Positions 55,929 to 64,000 of a stretch of DNA of 64,000 nt are shown here, in pieces. Position 1 is the first letter of the stretch; each line of letters starts with the position of its first letter. A program made the position numbers and the translations under genes. The notes under the pieces were generated by a model, which worked only from the letters and a program-made list of their open reading frames with translations, was not told the DNA's origin and ran no database searches. Source of the stretch: Massilia violaceinigra. Lineage in GTDB: Bacteria; Pseudomonadota; Gammaproteobacteria; Burkholderiales; Burkholderiaceae_D. Location of the stretch: positions 2,170,001 through 2,234,000 of the forward strand of contig NZ_CP024608.1 in assembly GCF_002752675.1 (NCBI RefSeq), given 5' to 3'.

Positions 55929-58145
55929 TTACTTCGGCGCGTCGGCCAGGTTCTTTTTGAAGAACGCTTCGATGGTGCCGTACACGTGGCGCTGCCCCGG
56001 CCGCGATGAGATCCCGTGCTTGGCGCCCGGGTAGGTCATCAGGTCGAAACGCACGTTGCGATTCACCAGGCCATCGATCAGGCGCGTGGTGTTGGTGAAC
56101 AGGACGTTATCGTCGGCCATGCCGTGCACCAGCAGCAGCGGCGACTTGAGCCCGTCCAGGTGCGCGAACACGCCGCTGGTCTTGTACGCGTCCGGCTGGC
56201 CCTTCGGCGTGCCGCCCACATAACGCTCGGTGTAGTGGGTGTCGTACAGCGCCCAGTCGGTCACCGGCGCGACCGAGACGCCCATCGCAATCTTGCTTGA
56301 TGCCGCCGCCAGCAGGCGCAAGGTCATGTAGCCACCATAGCTCCAGCCGAACACGCCGATGCGCTTGGCGTCCACGAAACTCTGCTTGCCCAGCCAGTCG
56401 ATGCCGGTCAGCTGGTCTTCGACTTCGTGCTTGCCCAGGCCATTGTGGATCGCGTCGGTGAACGCGCGCTCGCGCCGGTACGAGCCGCGGTTATCGAGGC
56501 GAAATACCACGAAGCCCTGCTGCGCCATGTACTGGTCGAAGTAGTTGCCCCATTTGCGCGAGACGTGCTGCGCGTGCGGCCCGCCATAGGTCGACAGGTA
56601 CACCGGATACTTTTTCGCGGCGCTGAAGTCCGACGGCTTGATCAGCGAGTAGTGCAAGGTCTGGCCATCGTTGGCCTTGATGGTGCCGTACTCGGTAGCC
56701 AGGTGGTCGGCCTTGTACTTGGCGTACGGGTGCTCCGCATTGAGCTCGTTCTTTTCCAGCCAGCCGACCATCGAACCGTCCGGACGTCGGATCGAAATCT
56801 GCGGCGGGGTCGATGGGTCGGAGAAGGTGTCGACGAACACTTCGCCGTTGCGCGAGAACGCCGCTTCGTGCCAGCCGTCGCCCTTGGTGATGCGCAGCGG
56901 CTTGTCGGCGCCGCTGCCGTCGAGCGCCAGCGCGTAGGTCTGCTTGTCGATCACCGCGTCGCGGTTCGACGATACGTACACGCGGCCCGCTTTTTCGTCG
57001 ACCGCCAGCACGTTGTCGATGCCCCATTCGCCGCTGGACACGGGATGCAGCAGTTTGCCATCGAGGTCGTACAGGTACAGGTGATTGCGTCCGCTGCGCT
57101 CGGACGCCCACAGGAAGGCATTGCGCTTGGACAGGAAGCGCAGGTCGTCATGGATGCTGACCCAGGTTGTCGAGGTTTCGGTGAGCAGGGTGCGCTGCGC
57201 CAGGGTGGCGGCATCGACCGAAATCAGGTCGAGGCGCTTCTGGTCGCGCGACTGCAGCTGGTACACCAGCTGTTTGCTGTTGGCGCTCCAGTCGGCGCGC
57301 ACCAGGTAGATGTCGCGGTTCGGACCCAGGTCGACCTTGCGCTGCGCGCCGGTGGTGGGCGAGACGATCATCAGGTCGACCAGCACGTTGGCGTCGCCCG
57401 CTGCCGGGTAGCGCTGCTCGACGACGTCGGTGCGGTCGGCGAAAATCTCGAAGCGGCGCACGACCGGCACCGGCGACTCGTCGTAGCGCTTGTAGGCGAT
57501 GGCCGAATCGTCGGGCGCCCAGTAGTAGCCGGTGCGCTGGCCCATTTCTTCCTGCGCCACGAATTCGGCTTCGCCGTTGAAGATGGTGCCCGCGCCGTCG
57601 GTGGTGAGCTGCTTCTCAAGCCCCGAGACCAGGTCGATCACGTACAGGTTCTGCTTGCGGACAAAAGAGACGTAGCGGCCCTTGGGTGAAATCTTCGGAT
57701 CGGCCACATTGCCCGAGGCGACCTTGCGCGCCGCCTGCGGCTTGGCCGCATCGATCAGATACAGGTCGCCGGCGATCGGTACCAGCAGTTGTTTGCCGTC
57801 CGGCGACCAGCTGTAATTGAGGATGCCGGTCAGGCTGGCGGTGCGCGCGCGCTCGCGGCGGGCCTGTTCTTCGGGCGAGAGGGTCTCGTTCGGAACCAGC
57901 AGTTTGGAGTCGACCAGGCGCTTCGAGGTCTTGTCCTTCATGTGGAATTCCCACAGATCGAGCTGGAACTGGTTGTCCTGGCGGCCGCGCAGGTAGGTGA
58001 CACGGGCGCCGTCGGGCGACATGCGCAGGTTGCGCACGCTAGGCCCCGCCAGCGCCGGGTCGGCGTGGATACGGTCCAGTGTCAGGCGTTCGGCGGATGC
58101 GGGAACGCTGGACAATGCGGCGAGAAAGCAGAGAAGAAATCGCAT
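55929..58145 (-). CDS. Exported S9-family peptidase (DPP IV-like prolyl oligopeptidase)
   Basis: 738 residues with signal peptide (MRFLLCFLAALSSVPASA). An N-terminal DPPIV-type beta-propeller (YSWSPDGKQLLVPIAGDLYL, then FVAQEEMGQRTGYYWAPDDS with the EE pair) leads into the alpha/beta hydrolase. Nucleophile Ser602 is in GWSYGGYM, Asp678/679 in HGMADDNV and His710 in AKHGIS. Probably releases Xaa-Pro dipeptides from peptides in the periplasm. The ATG at 58145 starts the signal peptide. Confidence 0.93.
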   Translation of the reverse strand: MRFLLCFLAALSSVPASAERLTLDRIHADPALAGPSVRNLRMSPDGARVTYLRGRQDNQFQLDLWEFHMKDKTSKRLVDSKLLVPNETLSPEEQARRERARTASLTGILNYSWSPDGKQLLVPIAGDLYLIDAAKPQAARKVASGNVADPKISPKGRYVSFVRKQNLYVIDLVSGLEKQLTTDGAGTIFNGEAEFVAQEEMGQRTGYYWAPDDSAIAYKRYDESPVPVVRRFEIFADRTDVVEQRYPAAGDANVLVDLMIVSPTTGAQRKVDLGPNRDIYLVRADWSANSKQLVYQLQSRDQKRLDLISVDAATLAQRTLLTETSTTWVSIHDDLRFLSKRNAFLWASERSGRNHLYLYDLDGKLLHPVSSGEWGIDNVLAVDEKAGRVYVSSNRDAVIDKQTYALALDGSGADKPLRITKGDGWHEAAFSRNGEVFVDTFSDPSTPPQISIRRPDGSMVGWLEKNELNAEHPYAKYKADHLATEYGTIKANDGQTLHYSLIKPSDFSAAKKYPVYLSTYGGPHAQHVSRKWGNYFDQYMAQQGFVVFRLDNRGSYRRERAFTDAIHNGLGKHEVEDQLTGIDWLGKQSFVDAKRIGVFGWSYGGYMTLRLLAAASSKIAMGVSVAPVTDWALYDTHYTERYVGGTPKGQPDAYKTSGVFAHLDGLKSPLLLVHGMADDNVLFTNTTRLIDGLVNRNVRFDLMTYPGAKHGISSRPGQRHVYGTIEAFFKKNLADAPK

Positions 58146-58230
58146 GGATGTCTCGGGTGAGGTGGATGTGGAGAACTCAGGACGATACCAGAGTTCCGCA
58201 CCCGTGGGCACCCCTCGCCGGCGACCCGCG

Positions 58231-59616
58231 TCACGCCTTTGCGCGCGTGCGCGACAGGTGGTGTAAAGACCACGTCAGCAGCACCGCGGCCACGGTCAGG
58301 CCCAGTACGAGCCCGATCCAGAAGCCGGCGGCGGCCATCGGCACCGCCGGCGACCAGGCGAACCACGACGGCGCCAGGCCCAGTACATACCCGACCGGCA
58401 TGGCAAAACCCCAGAACGCGAGCAGCTGGATCTGCATCGGCTGGCGCGTGACCTTGTAGCCGCGGATTGCGCTGGACGTTGCAACCTGGGTGGCGTCGGA
58501 CAGCTGGAACAGCGCCGCGAACAGCAGCAGGTGCGCGCACAGTTCCTGCACCGCCGGATCGGATGTGTAGGCGCGCGCGATCTCCCAGCGGAACACGGCG
58601 ATCAGCGCCGCCGAGATGAGCGCAAAGGCGAGCGACATCGCAACCCCGACCCAGGCCACGAAACGCGCGCGCACCGCGTCGCCTTCGCCCAGCGCATGGC
58701 CGACGCGGGTAATGAGGCCGATGCCGAAACTGAGCGGCACCATGAATACCAGCGACGAGAAATTGAGGGCGATCTGGCTGGCGGACACCTGCACCACGCC
58801 GAAGCGGGCGATCATCAGGCTGACCGCGCCGAAAGCGCTCACTTCGGCCAGGTAGGTCACGCCGATCGGCAGGCCAAGGCGCAGCATGGCGCCGATCTCG
58901 GGCCAGTTGGGCCCTTCCCAGTGCGTGAACGGGTAGGTCTGGCGGTAGGCCGGGGCGATGCGGATCCAGGCCAGCATGGCGCCCAGCATGAGCCACATGC
59001 ACACGCCGGTGGCGACCGCGCAGCCGACCCCGCCCAGCTTGGGCATGCCCCAGTTCCCGAATACCAGCAGCCAGTTGACGAAGACGTTGAACAGCAGCCC
59101 TAGGACGGCGATCACCATCACGGGCTTGGTCTGGTTGATGCTGGTGGTGTAGCCGTACAGCGCGCGGTAGCAGGCAAAGGCCGGCATGCCGATGCTGATC
59201 GCATGCACGAACATGGCGGCGTTGGCGGCAACGTCGGGCGTGAGGCCGATGTGGTCGAACACGAGGGTCGACAGATTGGCCACCAGGCAGGCCACCAGGC
59301 CCACGCCCACGCCTTTCCAGAGCGACTGGCGCACCACGTGCGGAATGCGGCCGTACTGCGCGGCGCCGATGTCGTGCGCGACCACGGTGTTAATCGCCAT
59401 CATGGTACCCATCACGGTCACCAGGATGATCGACCAGACCGACGCGCCGAGCGAGACGGCGGCCAGTTCGCTGGCGCTGACGTGGCCCGTCATCGCCACG
59501 TCGGCCACGCCCATGCCGACGGTGGCCAGCTGCCCGACCAGCATGGGCCAGGACAGGCGCCACAGGGCGGCGACTTCGGTGCGGACGGGCGTGGGCTTGG
59601 CGAGAATGGCGGACAT
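58231..59616 (-). CDS. MATE-family efflux transporter
   Basis: 461 residues, twelve helices, NorM-like: LSWPMLVGQLATVGMGVADV, MTGHVSASELAAVSLGASVW, and the repeated second half (LRLGLPIGVTYLAEVSAFGA). Exports cationic compounds with Na+ or H+ coupling. No adjacent regulator; substrate unknown. Confidence 0.92.
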   Translation of the reverse strand: MSAILAKPTPVRTEVAALWRLSWPMLVGQLATVGMGVADVAMTGHVSASELAAVSLGASVWSIILVTVMGTMMAINTVVAHDIGAAQYGRIPHVVRQSLWKGVGVGLVACLVANLSTLVFDHIGLTPDVAANAAMFVHAISIGMPAFACYRALYGYTTSINQTKPVMVIAVLGLLFNVFVNWLLVFGNWGMPKLGGVGCAVATGVCMWLMLGAMLAWIRIAPAYRQTYPFTHWEGPNWPEIGAMLRLGLPIGVTYLAEVSAFGAVSLMIARFGVVQVSASQIALNFSSLVFMVPLSFGIGLITRVGHALGEGDAVRARFVAWVGVAMSLAFALISAALIAVFRWEIARAYTSDPAVQELCAHLLLFAALFQLSDATQVATSSAIRGYKVTRQPMQIQLLAFWGFAMPVGYVLGLAPSWFAWSPAVPMAAAGFWIGLVLGLTVAAVLLTWSLHHLSRTRAKA

Positions 59617-59785
59617 GATGGATACGGTAGGAGCAAACAGGGATTTTACCGGCTAATGGCGGGCAGGGTGGGGCGCGGGTTTGTCGGGGTGCGTGTAAAG
59701 ACTTGTTACACATCTCACCGCTTGCCCACTGGCGCCGCGGCCGCGCGGTCGTCACAATCGGTCATTGCACATCAAGGATCGTCCC

Positions 59786-60676
59786 ATGCTGAAGTCTCCC
59801 TTTAAAATCGCGCTGCTGCTCGGCGCCACCATCTTTTCGCACGCCGTCGCCAATGCCGGTGAACTGACCCTGTTCTCGCGCGATGGTTTCGACGGCCGCG
59901 AGATGACCTTGCGCGCCACAACGCCCAACCTGGTCGAAAGCGGATTCAATGACCGCGCGTCGAGCATGATCGTGCGTTCCGGGCGCTGGGAGGTGTGCGA
60001 GCATGTCGGCTTCGAGGGCCGCTGCGTGGTTTTCGAGCAGGGCGAATATCCGACGCTGGAGCGCTTCAACGACCGCATTTCATCGGTGCGCGAAATCATG
60101 CCGGAGCGCGGGCATGGCGGCGGGCGCCATCATGGCGGCCGGCGCGGCATGATCTCGCTGTTCGCCGAGCGTGGCCTGGAAGGGGACGCCAAGCGCCTGC
60201 GGCGCGATGCCGACGATTTCGCCGAGATCGATTTCAACGACAGCGCGCGCAGCGCCCAGGTCATGGAAGGCACCTGGCAGTTGTGCAGCGACGCCGGCTA
60301 CCGCGGCACCTGCCGCATCTTCGCGCCGGGCCGTTACGAGGACCTGGGACGCGGATTGCGCGGGCACGTGTCGTCGGCGCGCATGGTCGATGCCGAGGGC
60401 GGGGGAGGGGCAGGGGGCGGGCAGCGCGATGGCGATGTGGAGCTGTTTTCGTCAAGCGGCTTTTCCGGCGAGCGCCTGGTGCTGCGCGAAGACACGCGCG
60501 ACCTCACCGACTTCGGATTCAACGACCGCGCCGACGCACTTATCGTGCATCAGGGCGAGTGGGAGTTCTGCAAGCACGCCGATTTCGGCGGCCGCTGCGT
60601 GACTTTCGGCCCGGGCCGTTACGAGCGTCTGGGACCGATGGGGAACCTGATTTCATCGGTGCGCCGGGTCCGTTAA
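59786..60676 (+). CDS. Exported three-domain beta/gamma-crystallin protein
   Basis: 296 residues with a signal peptide (MLKSPFKIALLLGATIFSHA). Three beta/gamma-crystallin domains lie at about 26-106, 122-204 and 217-296, joined by a Gly/His/Arg linker (GHGGGRHHGGRRG) and a Gly-rich linker. The calcium motif (N/D)(N/D)XX(S/T)S is intact twice in domain 1 (NDRASS 55-60, NDRISS 95-100) but altered in domain 2 (NDSARS, RGHVSS) and domain 3 (NDRADA, GNLISS). Each domain also has a WxxC and GxC pair (WEVCEHVGFEGRC). ATG at 59786 with AAGGA upstream. Confidence 0.85.
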   Translation: MLKSPFKIALLLGATIFSHAVANAGELTLFSRDGFDGREMTLRATTPNLVESGFNDRASSMIVRSGRWEVCEHVGFEGRCVVFEQGEYPTLERFNDRISSVREIMPERGHGGGRHHGGRRGMISLFAERGLEGDAKRLRRDADDFAEIDFNDSARSAQVMEGTWQLCSDAGYRGTCRIFAPGRYEDLGRGLRGHVSSARMVDAEGGGGAGGGQRDGDVELFSSSGFSGERLVLREDTRDLTDFGFNDRADALIVHQGEWEFCKHADFGGRCVTFGPGRYERLGPMGNLISSVRRVR

Positions 60677-60684
60677 GGACGCGC

Positions 60685-61587
60685 TCAGCGCTGTCCGCCG
60701 GCGCGCGGCGGCAGGCTTTGAAGGTAAGCATGCAGGGCGCGCATGTCGACTTCGTTCATTTCGCCCAGCGCCGCGAACGGCATTACAGGACTGATGGCGC
60801 TGCCGTCGGGCCGGCGCCCGCTGCGCAGCATCGTGATGAAACTGTCGGGCGTGCGGTAGCGCGTCATGGCGCTGTCATAGCCCGGCGTCAGGTTGGCCGG
60901 CGCCGGCCAGGTTGACGGCGTGCCGGGAATGCGCCCGCCCGTCAGATTCTCGCCATGGCAGCCGATGCAGCTGTACGCGACGTAGGCCCCGTGTTCGATG
61001 GTCACGGCCGGCACGGCCGCCGGCGCTGGCGGTGCCGCATGGTCGATGGTTTCGGCGGCGTCGCGCACCGCGCCGAAGGCGTACATGACCTTCACCACCA
61101 CCGGCAGGCGCACGTCGGCCGCCTGCCCGGACACGGGCGCCAGCTGGCGCGCGTAGGCGATGATGGCGCCCATGTCGGCGTCGCTGAGCAGGCTGTAGTC
61201 TTCGCTCGGCATGATCAGCAGCGGCCGGCCATCGGGCTTGACGCCATGGCGCAGGGTGCGTACCCAGTCGGGCGTGCGGTAGCGCGTGATGGCGCTGTTG
61301 GCGCCGGCCGTGATGTTGGGCGAGACGATGCGTGTCGTTCCGTAATCGATGACGGCGGCGCCGCTGCCATCGCGCCCGTGACAGGTGGCGCAGCCGCGCG
61401 TGTTGAACAGGTAGCGTCCGTGTGCGATGCTGGCCGCGTCCTCGGGCAGGGTAATGTCGGCCACGTGCACCGCGATCTTGCGCGCCATCTTGCGCTCGCC
61501 GAGCCAGAGGCCTGCGAGCACCGTCACAAGAGCCGCCAACCCCAGCGCCAGCATGGCCAGGCCGATCCCTTTCACCCACCCGTTCAT
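60685..61587 (-). CDS. Membrane-anchored di-haem cytochrome c
   Basis: 300 residues. An N-terminal membrane helix (GIGLAMLALGLAALVTVLAG) anchors two cytochrome c domains with haem motifs CATCH (Cys66, Cys69, His70) and CIGCH (Cys207, Cys210, His211). Possible axial Met residues are in LLIMPSED and SPVMPFAALGEMN. Such proteins often carry electrons to or from periplasmic dehydrogenases, but none is adjacent. AAGGAG precedes the ATG. Confidence 0.9.
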   Translation of the reverse strand: MNGWVKGIGLAMLALGLAALVTVLAGLWLGERKMARKIAVHVADITLPEDAASIAHGRYLFNTRGCATCHGRDGSGAAVIDYGTTRIVSPNITAGANSAITRYRTPDWVRTLRHGVKPDGRPLLIMPSEDYSLLSDADMGAIIAYARQLAPVSGQAADVRLPVVVKVMYAFGAVRDAAETIDHAAPPAPAAVPAVTIEHGAYVAYSCIGCHGENLTGGRIPGTPSTWPAPANLTPGYDSAMTRYRTPDSFITMLRSGRRPDGSAISPVMPFAALGEMNEVDMRALHAYLQSLPPRAGGQR

Positions 61588-61680
61588 GGCGTTTCTCCTT
61601 CAAAAATAGGGCTGGCAAGCGTGCGCTGCGTCCGCCGGGTGCGTTGTAGGATGATTAAAACCGATCCTGGAGCGCCGTTC

Positions 61681-62601
61681 GTGGAATACAAGGACTATTA
61701 CAAGACCCTCGGCATCGACAAAGGCGCTTCCGCGGAGGAAATCAAAAAGGCGTACCGCAAGCTGGTGCGTAAATACCATCCGGACGTGAGCAAGGCATCC
61801 GACGCCGAACACAAGACCAAGGAAGTGAACGAGGCGTACGGCGTGCTGGGCGACGCCGACAAGCGCGCCGCCTACGATGCGCTGGGCCGCACCCGGCGCG
61901 CAGGGGAGCAATTCAAGCCGCCGCCCGACTGGGGCTCGGGCGTCGATGGCGGCGCGGCCGGCTCGAGCGACTTCTTTTCCGATCTGTTTGCCCATGTCGG
62001 CCGCCGCGCCCGCCCCGGCGGACAAGGCTTCCAGATGCGCGGCGACGATATTCACGCGGCCATCACCATCGACCTGACCGATGCATACCACGGCTCCACC
62101 CGCGCCGTGACGCTGCGCGTGCCCGAGCACGACGCGCAAGGCCGGGTGGTGACGCGCGAGCGCATCGTCAATGTCAAGATTCCCAAGGGCGTCATGCCCG
62201 GCCAGCAATTGCGCCTGGCGGGCCAGGGCCATCCCGGCAGCGGCGGCGCCGGTGCGGGTGACCTGTTTCTTGAAATCCAGTTTCATCCCGACCCGCGCTA
62301 CCGGGTCGAAGGGCGCCATGTGTACGCCAGCGTGCCGGTCACCCCGTGGGAAGCCGCGCTCGGCGCCAGCATCGGCGTGCCCACGCCGTCCGGACAGGTC
62401 GAGGTGTCGGTTCCGCCCGGCTCGCAAACGGGGCGCAAGCTGCGCCTCAAGGGACGCGGCATTCCGGGCCATCCGGCGGGCGACCTGTATCTCATTCTCG
62501 AGGTGGTCCTGCCGCCGGCAAATACCGACAAGGCACGCGAGCTGTACCGCGCAATGGCACGCGAGATGGCCTTCAATCCGCGCGCGCAGGCGGGGGCGTA
62601 G
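61681..62601 (+). CDS. cbpA: DnaJ-like co-chaperone CbpA
   Basis: 306 residues from a GTG at 61681 (GGAG at 61669-61672). J-domain with HPD at 33-35 (LVRKYHPDVSKAS), a Gly/Phe-type linker (GSGVDGGAAGSSDFFSDLFA), no zinc-finger domain, and two C-terminal substrate-binding domains (VNVKIPKGVMPGQQLRLAGQ, VPPGSQTGRKLRLKGRGIPG). Class II DnaJ that stimulates DnaK and can bind curved DNA. Its modulator gene follows after three bases. Confidence 0.94.
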   Translation: MEYKDYYKTLGIDKGASAEEIKKAYRKLVRKYHPDVSKASDAEHKTKEVNEAYGVLGDADKRAAYDALGRTRRAGEQFKPPPDWGSGVDGGAAGSSDFFSDLFAHVGRRARPGGQGFQMRGDDIHAAITIDLTDAYHGSTRAVTLRVPEHDAQGRVVTRERIVNVKIPKGVMPGQQLRLAGQGHPGSGGAGAGDLFLEIQFHPDPRYRVEGRHVYASVPVTPWEAALGASIGVPTPSGQVEVSVPPGSQTGRKLRLKGRGIPGHPAGDLYLILEVVLPPANTDKARELYRAMAREMAFNPRAQAGA

Positions 62602-62604
62602 GCC

Positions 62605-62934
62605 ATGGCCGACATCGATATCGTGGGAGTGCTGCTCGACGACGTGGCGCTCGACCTGCACGAGCTGGCGCGCGCCTGCGGCGTCGAGCCCGACTGGGTG
62701 GTGCGGCACGTGGGCGACGGCTTGCTCGGCGCCGACGAGATCATGGCGCGCGGCCTGGACGAGGACGCGCGCGCGCAATGGCGTTTTCGCAGCGCCGACC
62801 TGCAGCGCGCGCGGCGCCTGCTGAGCCTGGAGCGCGATCTCGATGCCAACGAGGAAATCGCCGCGCTTGTGCTCGACCTGGCCGACGAGGTGAGCCGTCT
62901 GCGCACGCGCCTGCGGGTGCTCGGCGCGCTGTGA
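62605..62934 (+). CDS. cbpM: CbpA modulator CbpM
   Basis: 109 residues, MerR-like helical protein (LHELARACGVEPDWVVRHVG, RFRSADLQRARRLLSLERDL, C-terminal helix RLRTRLRVLGAL). CbpM binds the J-domain of CbpA and inhibits it. The three-base gap after cbpA fixes the identification. Confidence 0.9.
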   Translation: MADIDIVGVLLDDVALDLHELARACGVEPDWVVRHVGDGLLGADEIMARGLDEDARAQWRFRSADLQRARRLLSLERDLDANEEIAALVLDLADEVSRLRTRLRVLGAL

Positions 62935-63180
62935 GCGCAGGGCGGGCCGCCTGCTGCATCCGGTGAACATCAGCCGTCTCCTGGCGATTCGATGTAGTGA
63001 CTATGCTACCGGTCGGCCTGCTTCGTTTGATGCACAACAAGCCTGCTGGGTCATGACGGCACGCACCGTCTGCCGCGCCCGCTTTCACGGCAGCGCGCAA
63101 GGCGGGCGACACGTTGGCGCAATGGCTTCTACAATCCTCCTTCAATATTGACGAATACTTAATAGTGTAAGGGAGTTCAC

Positions 63181-63771
63181 ATGGAGCAAAACAATGGCCA
63201 GGCCCTCAAGGGCAAACGCGTGGCGGTCCTGATGACCGATGGCGTAGAGCAAATCGAGTACACCTCGCCGCGCAGTTTCCTGCAAGAGCACGGCGCCACG
63301 GTGACGCTGATCTCGCCCAAACCCAAGGGTGACAAGGTGCAGGGTTTCAATCATGCGGACAAGGGCGACAGTTTCGAGGTGGACCTGCACATCGGCGCAG
63401 CCTCACCACGCGATTTCGATGCGCTGCTGTTGCCGGGTGGCGTGTCCAATCCCGACGCCTTGCGCCTCGACACGGCCTCGATCGATTTCATTCGCGCGTT
63501 CGGCGCCGACGACAAGCCGATTGCCGCCATCTGCCACGGCCCCTGGCCCCTGATCGACGCCGGCATCGCCAAGGCAAAACACATGACCAGCTGGCCGAGC
63601 CTGCAGAACGACCTGCGCAACGCCGGTGCCGAGTGGAGCGATGAGGAAGTGGTGATCGACGGCCGCCTCATCACCAGCCGCAAGCCGGACGATTTGCCCG
63701 CGTTTAACCAAGCCCTGCTGAAGTTGCTGTCGATCGACCCCGCCACCGCGGACCGGGGTCCGTCTTCATAA
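63181..63771 (+). CDS. DJ-1/PfpI-family protein (type 1 glutamine amidotransferase-like)
   Basis: 196 residues. Nucleophile elbow AAICHGPW with Cys118 and His119, and the Glu near the N-terminus in DGVEQIEY, as in PfpI/YhbO stress proteases or deglycases. AGGGAG precedes the ATG. Likely stress-related; activity unresolved because the family's enzymatic roles are debated. Confidence 0.9.
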   Translation: MEQNNGQALKGKRVAVLMTDGVEQIEYTSPRSFLQEHGATVTLISPKPKGDKVQGFNHADKGDSFEVDLHIGAASPRDFDALLLPGGVSNPDALRLDTASIDFIRAFGADDKPIAAICHGPWPLIDAGIAKAKHMTSWPSLQNDLRNAGAEWSDEEVVIDGRLITSRKPDDLPAFNQALLKLLSIDPATADRGPSS

Positions 63772-63919
63772 GCCCATGCTGCAAAGCCGTTGACGGAAAC
63801 AGCGGCTTTGCGGCTTGCCGGCGGCGGTTGGCGGAGCCGGCCGCCAGCTGAAATGCGTCTCACGGTTCTGTCGCTTGCGCTCTGTTACGATGGGGTTTAT
63901 TCATGAATTGCACCCACGT

Positions 63920-64000
63920 ATGAAGACGTTGATCGCCCTTTCAGGCAGCTTGCGCCGGGACTCGGCCAATACCACGCTGCTGCGCGCCGCGATTGCGCTG
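63920..64000 (+). CDS. NADPH-dependent FMN reductase-like protein, cut by window end
   Basis: Only the first 27 codons are present: MKTLIALSGSLRRDSANTTL then LRAAIAL. The SGSLRRxSxNTxLLRA phosphate-binding loop is that of the NADPH-dependent FMN reductase/chromate reductase (flavodoxin-like) family. The rest lies outside the window. Confidence 0.75.
   Translation, partial: MKTLIALSGSLRRDSANTTLLRAAIAL

Noticed and set aside
62963..63151. 62-residue open frame between cbpM and the PfpI gene
   Set aside because: No ribosome-binding site, no recognisable feature and composition unlike a conserved protein.

Overview
The window looks like a chromosomal segment of a GC-rich betaproteobacterium, most likely Oxalobacteraceae (Massilia, Duganella or Janthinobacterium relatives). 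The basis is protein resemblance and gene mix: rpsP-rimM-trmD-rplS, a DUF3579 protein, a large TonB-dependent receptor, GspA/GspB, and many secreted peptidases. No database was searched, so genus is inference. No rRNA, tRNA, CRISPR array, integrase or complete insertion sequence was seen. Both ends cut genes: etfB lacks its N-terminus and an FMN-reductase-like gene lacks most of its length.

Layout. 1-3600: etfB, etfA and an acyl-CoA dehydrogenase (fatty-acid oxidation feeding the ETF). 3750-6940: a glycine-zipper protein, a large lipoprotein with an HExxH motif and a TM2 protein. 7183-9270: the rpsP-rimM-trmD-rplS translation operon. 9339-16037: Nudix hydrolase, CobD/CbiB-like membrane protein, DUF3579, CBS-domain protein, M16 peptidase and SDR. 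16097-20001: a GntR regulator divergent from a TonB-dependent receptor. 20356-21867: a DUF4157 protein resembling a polymorphic-toxin or eCIS cargo, standing alone. 22061-23377: a periplasmic repeat protein.

23550-32685 (minus strand) is a nine-gene N-acetylglucosamine operon: nagK-like kinase, GntR, nagA, nagB-II, an ABC sugar importer (binding protein, two permeases, ATPase) and an AmpG-like MFS carrier. It has a near-consensus promoter preceded by TGGTATTA repeats. The same half-site lies between the distant GntR gene and the TonB receptor, so the two loci probably form one regulon: outer-membrane uptake, inner-membrane import, phosphorylation, deacetylation, then deamination to fructose-6-phosphate.

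32978-39980: a DUF2807 protein, two paralogous small exported proteins beside a LysR gene, a probable small RNA, several small proteins, GspA-GspB and MobB. 40490-42456: a bufferin-type RiPP locus with a DUF2282 precursor and one protein that fuses the MNIO (DUF692) enzyme to the DUF2063 partner; this is the most interesting system here. 43206-49521: S4 protein, fumC, FimV-like protein, aminotransferase with a hairpin over its ribosome-binding site, FliT and an HDOD protein. 49733-59616: secreted M1, M13 and S9 peptidases, a methyltransferase, two CsbD genes with palindromic repeats between them, and a MATE exporter. 59786-64000: a three-domain beta/gamma-crystallin, a di-haem cytochrome c, CbpA-CbpM, a PfpI/DJ-1 protein and the truncated reductase. 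Several families of short palindromic repeats are scattered between genes.
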